Source: Strongylocentrotus purpuratus (Eukaryota; Echinodermata; Echinoidea; Camarodonta; Strongylocentrotidae). Taken from it: a stretch of 64,000 nt of DNA. Numbering within the stretch: the stretch's first letter is position 1; every line of letters starts with the position of its first letter. Positions 27,412 through 39,378 of this stretch are shown piece after piece. The position numbers were made by a program, and so were the translations under genes. The stretch covers positions 1,805,501 through 1,869,500 of the forward strand of contig NW_022145552.1 in NCBI RefSeq assembly GCF_000002235.5, read 5' to 3'. Under the pieces are notes generated by a model that ran no database searches, was not told the origin of the DNA, and worked only from the letters and a program-made list of their open reading frames with translations.

Positions 27412-28923
27412 CCACACCCACTGCCCCCACCCACTCCCTTTCTATTTCCCTACAGGTGTATGCTGCTCATAAAGGTGTAGACATTCAATGGCTAGGCGGT
27501 AGCCCTCCCAGGGCCCAACCTGTATGCGGCTTCGATGGAAGCCTTTGCAAGACCAACTATACAATTCATATCGTAGCTGGCGTGATTGCTGGAATTATTA
27601 TGCTCACTGCAATCATAGCTACTATAGTGTACAGGTAACATATAAGTACATTTCCCCGCCCCCATGTTCATTTGTTGACTGTGAAAGGAAAAGCGGAAAA
27701 TAACCAGGGGAATAATTCAGGTTTTATGCAATAAAAATGCTAATATATATTCCTATTATTTGATGATCATTAATATTTAACAAATTTCCTACTAGTTCAT
27801 CCCTAAGCATCAAATGCATACCCAAGAAGAATAAAGTCATTGTTTGCTCCGCCAGACTACTTTAAATCAATTCAGAGAGAGGCATCAGATAGCAGCTTCT
27901 ACACCCGAAATAGGGTATTACAGAAATAATCCTAACATCCTAACTATATTTTAACAATATCAACCCAACATGTGTACGATGATTTTTAATGTAATGGTAA
28001 AACAAAAAATATAACACAGATTGCGGTATTAAATTACAAAATACACCTCACTCCACTTATTTTGTGTTTCTTCCAATCATCGGGGCATCGCATGGTGTTG
28101 GGTGGTTGCGTTAAATGACCTTTTTGTGAAAACATGCTCTTTAATTCACGAAATTTCGGGGTTAATGTTTGCGAAATAAACCCCTCTCATTTACAATCTG
28201 GACCAATTTACCAAACACTTTGTGAAAACCCTACGGCAAATCTACAAAAGGTCGCATGATTTTCCGTTTCCGTTTTCGTTTCACGAAAGGTCGTGTAACG
28301 CGACCACCCGACCGAACGTGATGCCCCTATGATCCAAAGTAAGCCTTTATTCTGGTCGTTCATTGTGCCCTTAAAATTGAATGTAATCAAATAATGTATT
28401 TCAGAACGGATTCTGTTTTGTGTTTTCTACAGAAATTGGCGCTACGAGCAAGCATTGGCAAGCTTACTTTGGAAGATAGATTACAATGAGTTGGAATTCA
28501 AGAGCATATGTCACGGCAGTCGGGTAAGATATGTGAATTTATTTGTGTTCTTTTTCTTCTTCTTGCCCCCACCCCCCCCCCTACCCCCCCCCCCTCCACA
28601 TAATTGTTCAGTGCTTTGCAGTGTATACACACTGTAAAAAAATAATAGTCGAAATAACTCAATAAAATTGAGGAAAAGAATTGCCTTATTTTTATTAAGT
28701 AAATATTACCTACGGCATCTTAAGTAGAATTTACTTATTTTGCTGAATAAATTTTTACTCAGTTAAATCGAGTTACATTAACGTAAATAATTTAAGTATT
28801 GTAATCATTTTAGATAATTAAAAAAAAAGCTATGATAGGATTACATATTGTACGATTTGGTACCCATCTAATCTAACAAGTAACATCCACTAATCATTCA
28901 CTACTTCTATTTAAGATTTAACC

Positions 28924-28975
<52 letters not shown>

Positions 28976-31900
28976 ACCACCATCACTAACTATTACATAC
29001 GCTTCAATTCGACACATATTGAAAGGCTCCAAATTTTATATATACTTGATCGTAGCATCTTAAAAGGAAAATTGGTTGACAATTTCCTGAAATATCAGGT
29101 TTTGATTTGTTTTGAACTGGGTAACAATTAAAAGTTGTCTTGCCTTTGCTTAGCCATGTTAAATGAATTAGTAAATGTTTTAAAGTCCTTAAATTTTCAT
29201 TCAACCACAAAAAAGAATTGTTTTATTTAAAAAAGAGTTTCATTTGGTCTTAATGAATATTCATAAATTATGTAAATATTTCTATTACGCACTGCATCGG
29301 TCCTTACTTTAAAAAGATAAGAATAATCAACATAAATTGTTTGAGTAATACGTATAATTTCTGATTTTGAGTTAAAATTACTAAATTAATACAAGCTGAA
29401 ATTACTTAAAGTTCTTATGTATTTGATTTTACTTAAATATTCCACGTATGTTCTACTAAATTGAAAGTTTGAGTTAGCAAGACTTAAATTTAGTGCGTAA
29501 GTGGCAAAACTAATGTTTTCAAGTAAATTCTACATGGAAAAAATACGTAAAAATTACCAATGAACAAATTCTTTTTTACAGTGCAGAAGGCATAAGGAAA
29601 ATCTCCCCAAAACAACCTGCTGTTGATAAACTGTATATTTTTGTAGAATAATGCTGTGGATTTATTTCATATGTTTGCCATTTTGAAGAGAGTAGCAAAT
29701 GTAGATTAGTGTGTTGCTGCAACAGACATTGGTGCCGCGGCGGGACTCGAACAGTGAAATATGCGATCCACAGTCCAGTGACGTATTTAATGGACCACGG
29801 CACCTTTATTAGTTATAATGCCTTTAAGGGTGGTTAAAATATCACGATTCCGATTAAGGTTTAATTTTAACTTTTGCTTTCTCTCTCTCTCTCTCTCTGT
29901 TTGTTTATTAAACTGCTTCAGTCTAGCAGTAATCACTATTCACAGTACTCGTAAACATTACTTTTAAGATGTTCATGCGTGGGTATATAGTCGTTTGTGA
30001 AGTAGGCAACTTGGCAAACACGACATAACACTGGGGTAACGGGTATTACGCTCCCGTGCGTACTAGTGTCACTCAGAGCCATCTATACACAGACTTGGGC
30101 CAACTTGGTTTCACTGGGTCACAACATGTTGTGAGCTTGCCCAACAAAACAGTAGTCGCCATATTGTGTCCAACTCGAACCGGGTTGGCCAAACTCTCTT
30201 AATCAATGGCACTGGTGTCCCTGTATGTGTGCTGCCCTCTATAAACCCACGCATGAGCAACTTTAAAGTAGAGACTTCCACCTTAATCAAACGTTTTACA
30301 GAGCATAAACTAATAGCAAGGGGGATATGCCACTTGACTGGATGAAAGGTGTCATGGACCTAGGATAAAAATGTAAAATGTTGGAGAAAATGTGCACACG
30401 CAAATTGTCAAAACCTCATGATGTGTATTTATATTTTACGATAAATAAGCAGTTTCTTCCAATCCCAATCGGTTGTACACTTTTCTCATTTTCAGTTAAG
30501 TATTGCGACGCATGATTCAAGAGTGTCTATGTACGCAGACCCGTTGTCAGGGCGGGGTCAGGTTTTCACCCGGGTGGGGCGGTACAACCACACCCTCGTC
30601 GCCATCAAACCCGTCCACAAGAAGCACATTGAGATGAGCCGTTGTCTTCGAAAGGAACTCAAAGTGGTGAGTACAGTATTGACTGATTTAAAGCCCCGCT
30701 GCACTAATTATAGCTACTTGCGCCCTCTATATAGCAAACTAGGCTTAATCGGTGACCATTGGTCCTCCATGATCCCCTTTTTCTTATGTTAATTGAGAGC
30801 TTAATCGATGAGATAGCCGACTTTCAGTGACCATGCAGGGAGGTCTAATCCCTCCTGGCCAAACTAGTGCAGAAGGGCTTTAAGGAACACAATGTCAAGA
30901 CTGATTTTGATCTCCCAATTTTATGTGAAAACCCCGAAATCTTCCCTTCATTTTAGATTCTGACTTCAGATTCAACTAAGATACATGTACCTGTATCTCT
31001 CGTTTAAAAAAGCACTGGCAAACATCTTTTGTATTTTTCTTTCTTTTAAACATTATTCTGAGACCATTTTGGGGGATTTGGGGGATTTGGGGATATACGA
31101 TCCAATGGCTTCCATCGGTAAATCAATAATGATAAATCAAAATCTCGTGTACGTCTCTTTTATGATGATTCCTTTTCCATGTATTTATTTTTATTAGAAT
31201 TAAAGAGTTGAAGAAAACTCAGGGGAATGTGAAATATGAATAGAAGATAAAACATGCATACAACTGTATAATGAAGGATTGTGTCATCCATACACAGACT
31301 TAAAATCCCACCTGAAGAACGGTTGATATTAAACCATTCATGTATTTATCTCCATTCTTGTCCATCTATCCAGATGCGAGACATGTGTCACCCGAATCTG
31401 TGTCAGTTCATCGGTGCCTGCCCTGACCCGCCTAATATCTGCATCCTCACGGAGTACTGTACACGAGGCAGTCTGCAGGTAAATTATGATCATATTTACC
31501 CCCTTCTATGATCCGGTGATAATTGCTCTGGTATATATTTCGTCAACGATAAAGAGTTGCAATTAGGCTAGTAGTCCACTGCTTGGACTGTTCTCGATTC
31601 GTCTATAGCAGAGCCATCTATACACAGAGTTTGGCCAACTTGGTTTCGCTGGGTCACAACATGGCCTATATTATTTTGTTTTGTGCTTGCCCAACAAAGC
31701 AGTAGTTGTCTTATTGGCCCGAATTCACAGGTTTGTCGACAAACCTCCCTTTGTTTCGACAAACATCCTTTTGTTATTTACAAACCAGGTTTGTAAAAAA
31801 CGCGTCAAAACGCGTCATATGACGTACATAAACCTCGGTTTGTCGACAAACCTCCTTTGTGAATTCGGGCCATTGTGTCCAATTCGAACCGGGTTAGCCA

Positions 31901-33443
31901 AACTCTGTGTATAGATGGCTCTCGTCTTTAGGCGACGAGCTCTAGCTATGTTATGTATGTACAAAGTTAATTACGTTTTTTCGGGTAGGTGAATACGTAG
32001 GGTGAGCCAGCACTCAGATGTTTTTGTTTAAATTAAAAATGCTATAATATGGTCTAGTTTCAAGGTAGATTTAGAGTGAGAGTGGTTTAGGATTTAGACT
32101 ATGACTTTGGTTTGTGAAGGATATTGACCGCAGAGCGATTGTCATCGGAGTATAATTTGTGTCATATCGATGTTTATACGTTTGAATAATTATGTTATTG
32201 ATATATCTAGTGAATATGAAGACATGGAGTCGTGCATTTACATGTAACTATATATTGGAACATATTAAAGGATATCAAATTTCGGCCGGGGTATCAGAAG
32301 ATATATTTCCTGCATTTCCCATTACTTTTATTTGAGAACGCACCAACAGAAAATGATCATAATAAGCCACGTGTTATCAAATTTAATGTTCATGTATTTG
32401 TTAAGTGTCTCGTTACAAACTAATTAATTCACCTGTTACAAACAATTGTATTTCAATAGTCAGAATGCGAATTGCATACATTTCGTTTGTTAGGTAGCAC
32501 AAACCATAACGTTTCTCCTACCTAGCAACAATTAATTTCAGTCGGTATTGCCAGTGACCTGTGACATTGTATGAGATATATAATTTACATAAATATGCTC
32601 TTATTTTGAAAGGATATTCTGGAGAATGACGACATCAAGTTGGATGAAATGTTCATTGCATCGTTAGTGTCGGATATTGTCAAGGTAATGTGAGACATGG
32701 CGGCTTGGGAGTGGGCGGATGGTTGGATGGGGGTGTACTCAACTGATGCGGTATACGGGGATGTGCTGCTCTAATAGGTAGCTTTTTAAAAAAAATATTT
32801 AAAAAAAACATTCATAAGCACGGGACATGATTTTGTGTTGAAAAAGCCCTCATTATTTGCTATCCTCACCAAAATCATGAATAAATAAAGGTGCACAAAT
32901 AATACAATGAATTTTCACCTTCTAAAGTAGGATGGCAAACGATGGTCAATATTCAGGAATGCTTTGTTTTTGTTTTAAAAAGCGATCACTTAGAGCAGCA
33001 CATCCCAGTATATAACGAATATACGACCACCTCATAGATGAATCACTGCTCATCGGGTAACCTAATGTCAGTAGCGATGTAGGATTTGGGTTAGGTTTCT
33101 GGTTACATTTAGGATTAAGTTAAGCATTATGATTAAGATTGGGCTTCCGAGATAGCATTAGAAGAGGACAATTCGATATGAGCAACTTGAATGCTCTTTG
33201 CTCAGACTGGCTACACGCGTAGCTTACGATTAAATCTTCACTTGCCATTCCACGATAAAATATTCGCCTGCCGCAATTCCCCGTCCAAAGCACATCTGAG
33301 TACCACGGGGAGACATGGCCCTCGAAAATGTGTGCCATGTGAAATTCTGTCTCCACAGATTTTAAAATTATCATAAAGACCTATTATTAGAAGAGATTAG
33401 ATGATTTTTATCGGGAAGTAAATTTCATCGTTCCTTTTTTTTT

Positions 33444-33476
<33 letters not shown>

Positions 33477-36400
33477 TTTGGGGGGGGGGGGCAATTGTAA
33501 TTCCTGGAGCTGATCTCATATTTTTCTTAAAGTCTTTCTCTGAATCTCCCCCTCCCTCTCTCCCTCCCCTCTCTCTCTCCCTCTCCCCTCCCGCTCCCCC
33601 CCCTCTCTCTCTCTCTCTCTTTCTCCTCCCTACTCTCCCTTACCCCTCTGTCCCATACCCATGTCCTTCTCTCAAACTATCTAATTATGAATTATAATAT
33701 TGTCCATTTCTGTTCTTGCCTAACAGGGAATGAGGCATCTACACAGCACAGAGATCCGTACCCATGGAAACCTTAAGTCCAGTAATTGCGTGGTGGATAG
33801 CAGATGGGTCCTGAAAATCACCGACTTTGGTTTGGTTCACTTTAAAGTCGGGCAACAGCCCCCAGACATGGGAGAACATGCATATTACCAAGGTATTGTT
33901 ATAATAATACCCAGCTTTTATAAAGCCCAAATTACAATTCGGTATCTAAGCGCTTCCAAACTTGGAGATTATTTCTCCGGCTTTAGCTGTGCTGCCATTA
34001 CGGCGCTCTAGCATTTCAAGAAATTAATTCCTACCAGGTACCTATTTATATCACCTGTGTTGAGTGCGGCAAATGTAGAGTGTTGTTGTGTGTCCCAGGA
34101 ACATGTATAGGAAAGTCCAATGTATTTTGTCCCTAACGTTTCTGATGTGTCGATTTAAATTTCATGAACATTTGAAAACGCCATTATTTCTTACAAAAAC
34201 TGACAGGGGGTAGTAACTTTTTTGGCACAAATACGAAATTTTAGCTCGGCGTATTTTATTGTGTTGTTTTTTCACTATTAAAAACACGCAAATACTTTTT
34301 AAAAAGTGCGATTTCGAAAATTGATGTGATTAGTTTATTGACATCGCCAATCGGCAGTTTGCGTTATGGATGTTAACCTCCTTTAATAAAAACAATTCTT
34401 TCATTTTTTGTTCATGTACATTATTGGTTTATGTGTCAAACAAAGAAAACGACAAAATCTGGTCTAAGGTTTGGAAGAAAAAATGGATTAGACTGTAGTC
34501 ATTTTTGTATGGAAATTCTTGAATATTTTGTCAATGGCCTTGTCGGTCGCTGTTTCAATTATCCCCGATTTAAAAACTTGAATAACACAAAACATTTTCC
34601 ATTGCAGAGGAACAACACCTTACTCAAAAGACAAATTTATGATGTAAATGTGTGAGAATATCAGTCACTAAAATTTTCAAAACTCAGCTGTTACATTATT
34701 TGGACCACAAGCCTTCTTATTTTTTAAGTTATTAATCAAAATTAAAAAACTTGTTCTTCATTAACTAGATCAAAACGAAATCCATCTCCCGGCAAAACAG
34801 AATGCAAAACAGGATGTGAATTAATTTCGGGGGCTACTTTTCAAGCTTGCTTGCATGAAAATAACACTTGTTAATTTGTTTTGCATTGAACTCTATGCAA
34901 ATTTTGGGGGCTCTTTTATGACTTTCGGGGGCTCTTTTTGGCATTTCGGGGGCTAATTCGCCCCGAGCCCCCGTGTATTTTTTTCACTGACTATGATCAT
35001 CAAGGGGCACAATACTTTGCTGATCTGTTTGCCCAACATTTATAAAATGACAATTAAAATGATCAGCAATTTCTATTTCATCATTAATCATTTTATTTTC
35101 TATTTCAATTTGGGGTATTTTCACATAATTAGCCTATATTTTTATGGTATTAAGCATGTCTGGCTGGTGTTGTTAATTCTTTTTAGATTTACTGTGGAAG
35201 GCCCCCGAGGTATGGGAGCCACAAGGGACGCAGAAAGGTGATGTCTACTCCTTTGGGATCATTCTCTATGAGATAGCCCATAGACAGGGGCCCTTCGGGA
35301 ACTGCGAGCTCAGCCCAAAAGGTAACGAAACAGATCAAACGCGATCGAAACTATTTTTGAGAAAATCAACTCGAATAGAACTGATTGTGTTGATGTAAAC
35401 TCACATCAATATTCAGCTGAATTGTGTTTCAAAGTGCATGAATGTGTAACTTACAATGGCATTTGACTACAATGTATTATATATATACTCATCATTTGAA
35501 GGGGAAAAGAAAGAATGTTTTGGAACCTAAGGCACTGTATAGTAATCATGAAAGTAATAACAAACGTGAATGTATAAAAATGTTTTAGTCTTAAAGCTAT
35601 AGATCATAGAATATATGATTAAAGCTAGAAATCTGCAATAGAATGAGTTACTTTCGTTCATATCTTATGATGGTTAAAATTCATGTGAAATTACATTTTT
35701 ATATTAAAAAAAAGTATGATGGAAAGGTTTCTATTCTTCTGTTTTTTATTAATCTATTTTTGTTGTAGTGAACGTAATATTGGAATAAACTATTCAAGAC
35801 ACAATTAACCTTTTAAGTAATTGAAGATGGTGATGAAAATTTCGGAAGAAATTATTCCTCTTTAATCCAACGTCAAGAGATCGAGGATTGTCCCAAGTGT
35901 CGACTGACCACCACGAACTTTTTTTTTTCATTTTTTCTCGAGAAGCCGGTGTTGTAATATTCTTCCTCTTATAGTGTTTCCCTTTCAGCACGACATATAG
36001 CTTCTAATGTTGTCTTTTCTATCTTTTGAAGAAATCTACGAGAAGGTGAAAACCCTGGGAGAAACGATTCCCTTACGACCCAATGTGATGGAGATAGAGA
36101 ACGGTCACGAATGTCTCCTGACCGTCATGCAGGAGTGTTGGGTAGAGGATCCCGAGGCCAGACCAGACTTTAAGACGATTGCAAACAAACTCAAGCCTCT
36201 TCATAAAGGAATGTAAGTTTAAAATCAGTAACACATGAAGCCCACCGCACACCATACGATCCTCCTGCGTTCCGTATTTTCGAAGAAATGGCAATTATAT
36301 TAGACCAACAACCCCTATGACGACTACCCCGGACAACTACCCCAAACACCTACCCCCTAGGAGAACTACCCCCGGACGAATACCCCCAGACAACTACCCC

Positions 36401-39330
36401 CTAGGACAGTTGTCCGGGGTAGTTGTCCTAGAGGATGGTTGTCGTAGGGGGTAGTTGTCTGGGGTAGTTGTCCGGGTGGTAGTTGTCTGGGGTAGTTGTC
36501 CTAGGAGGTAGTTTGCCGGTGGGTAGTTGTCCGGGGGTAGTTGTCCTAGAGGATGGTTGTCGTAGGGGGTAGTTGTCTGGGGTAGTTGTCCTAGGGGGTA
36601 GTTGACCGGGGTGGCTATCTGGGGGTGGTTATCTGGGAGTGGATGTCCAGGGGGTAGGTGTCCTAGAACTACCGATTTTATTGCATGGCCATTCGGGGCA
36701 AGGTGATATCTTGTTCGGTCTGTGATCGGTCTGGTGTTGGTCTCATTGTTATAACTGTGGATTAATTGATGTTACTGAGGTAAATATATGAATCTTGATA
36801 AATGAACCTCCCATTATTAAGAAACTTACTATTGTTGAAAATCACAGTGGGAAGTATTGGTCCTTCTTCTTGTTCTTCTTCTACTTTTCTCCCTTTTTTC
36901 TTCCTCTTCCTCCGTCTCCTCCACCTCTTCCTCCTCCTCCTCCTCCTTCTCCTTCACTCTTTCTCGTTAGAACTAAGCTTGAAATACTACATGGTCTAAC
37001 AGGTCAATTCATTTTCCGTTAACTGTAACCTTATGAATTAGAAGTCATGTATGACAGTGAAATAAATATATACATCGTGTTTTTATTCTGGTTTCTTGCA
37101 CTGCCTCTTGTCTTCATCCACATCCACAGGAAATCGGACATCCTAGATAACATGGTGATGATTATGGAGAAGTATGCCAACAACTTAGAGGAGATCGTCG
37201 AAGACAGAACCCAGCAGCTAGTAGAGGAAAAGAAGAAGACGGAAAATCTATTACATAGAATGTTGCCAAAGTAAGTTCCGTCGGGCGTATTTTAATAACA
37301 GGATTCAGCTAAACATTTTTTGAAACCTCCATAAAATCAAACTTTTGAATATATAATTTTTGTTTCTAACTTGCGAAAGCAATGCCCCTTCCTTTACAGA
37401 TTACAATGATGTGTAAATAACATATATATTTACATTACATCTAAGGGGAAAATAAACGATTAGGTTTGTACGAAGTCGAAATCCAATGAAAATAAATTGT
37501 TTCTTAAATGTTCTCCTCTTTGTAGTTTGTGATAGCGCCATCAATCGTGTATGGTCGACATTTTTTGTTTGTTTAGTGGCGGGGGAGGGGGCGTCTAATA
37601 AAGTCTATAGTCTTGACATGCCAGAATTATCTGGTTCTCAGTCTTGAGAACGTTGTACCAAAATACATGTGGCATAGCGACATAAGACAAATGATAAGTA
37701 GACTATAAACTGATGTTTCTACAAACGTAATGATTACTTCTCCTGAAACTTCTCTTGAATAAATACCATTATTATTATTATAAACAATGTTAAATTCAAA
37801 TATCGTCTTGCTTCAGACCAGTAGCAAATCAGCTGAAGCGTGGGATGCAGGTTGTGCCCGAGTCGTTCGACTGCGTCACTATCTTCTTCAGCGACATCGT
37901 CGGCTTCACAAAGCTGTCATCGATGAGCACGCCTTTCCAGGTACATCTTACACTCGTTTCACAAAGCCTTTTTTCAATGACAAATGACAAAAATCAGTGA
38001 CAAATCTGTTGATAACCAATCAGAAGCAAGGATTTCAGTAGCTTATAACAAAAACTGTCATTTTTCACTGATGACAAGTTTTGTAAAACTTGGGGGGGGG
38101 GGGATCAGCCGCGGTCCTCCTTTTGGGGCGACCCAAAAAGATGGAAATGGAAAAGAGAGAACGATTGAAGGAAAAATGAGAAGATAAAGAGAGAATTAGG
38201 TAAAGGAGAAAAAGAGAGAGGGTATAGGAAAAGGAGAGTCAGGGAGAGAGAAGGAAAAAAGAAAGAAAGAAAAAAAAGGAAGAATATGGAAGTTAAATTT
38301 ACATGTACAATAATACGAAAACTAAATTTCTATACAATTGTGTTTAAGAGAGTTATTTCTCAAATGAAATGAAAGGGGCTATGTGACTTTCAAGGAGGAA
38401 ATTACAATTTCTATCGCTCGTGACGACTATTCTGAATTTCCTAATTTAACAAAAATCTAGAACTTCAGAGCCCCAACACTTCGAGCAAAGGCTCTCCCCA
38501 TGCAGCCCATCCGTAAAGATACAAGTGGTTCCCAAGACATCCTTTTAGTGTATAAAATTCGAGAGAGTACGAGTTTTATGTAGTTAAAGCTTCTAACATC
38601 CAATATCGTGGACCTCTTATTATTTACACAATTTCTTGCTGTCTGCTGCCTCGAGATCACTGGAGTGAAGAAGTGTAACAATGTACAGCAAGAATTCCTA
38701 TCCAGTATTAAAGAATTACTCCTTTTTATGCAGATGGAATCTTCAACCATTCAAACTCAATCATGTGGGCATCATCCCATTGAATGTTTTGTTCAGTATT
38801 AAGGACGTGTTTTGCTACTTTCTGCCTAATCTGGGGGCTCTTTTTGTGCTCTTTTAAAAAGAGCACACAATGGGGAGGGGAAACAGTAAAATATAAATAT
38901 CAAGGGATGGATAAGCCTTTATTTCTAAAATGAAATGAAAGGGCTATATGACTTCCAGGAGCGATACAAACGCTAATCCATCCCTGGAAATTTAAATTAC
39001 ATTGCCCCAATTGAGTGCTCCTTTCAAAGAGCACAAAAAGCCCTCAGATTGAACATTCTATCTCATATTATTATCTTTAAGAAAAAAAGAGAGGTTATTT
39101 CTAAAATGAAATGAAAGGGCTATTTCATTCAAGAGCCTTTTCATTTCGTTTTAAAAATAACCTCTCTTTCTCTCTTAACGAAAATTTCTCTCTTGAAAGT
39201 CAAATAAACTCGAGAGCATACTGGGGCTCCGCCCGGAACCCCCGGCAGGGGCTCTGCAATGCCCCTCAAGCTCTGCCATGTTGTACGGATCCATTTGAAT
39301 AGAAAGCAAAATAAGTAAGCCCGCTCAATA

Positions 39331-39378
<48 letters not shown>

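Larger units (their letters stand above)
14619..27455 (+). other. Large intron (12.8 kb) of the guanylyl cyclase gene
   Basis: The flanking exons join in phase 0. Inside are a degenerate tandem repeat (17240-17900), MITEs (18997-19299, 20438-20553), two long palindromes and tRNA-like sequences around 22300-23260, and very long GA/CT tracts (23294-23690, 25236-25860, 27148-27455). Stretches 14619-17230 and 26000-27140 hold nothing recognisable. Confidence 0.8.

Noticed and set aside
27116-27480. Frames of more than 100 codons on both strands
   Set aside because: Translations of the CT tract upstream of cyclase exon D; Ser/Leu/Pro or Arg/Glu only.
33727-35321. Active protein kinase domain
   Set aside because: The HRD motif is HGN and the loop lacks the catalytic Asp; it is the kinase-homology domain of a receptor cyclase.
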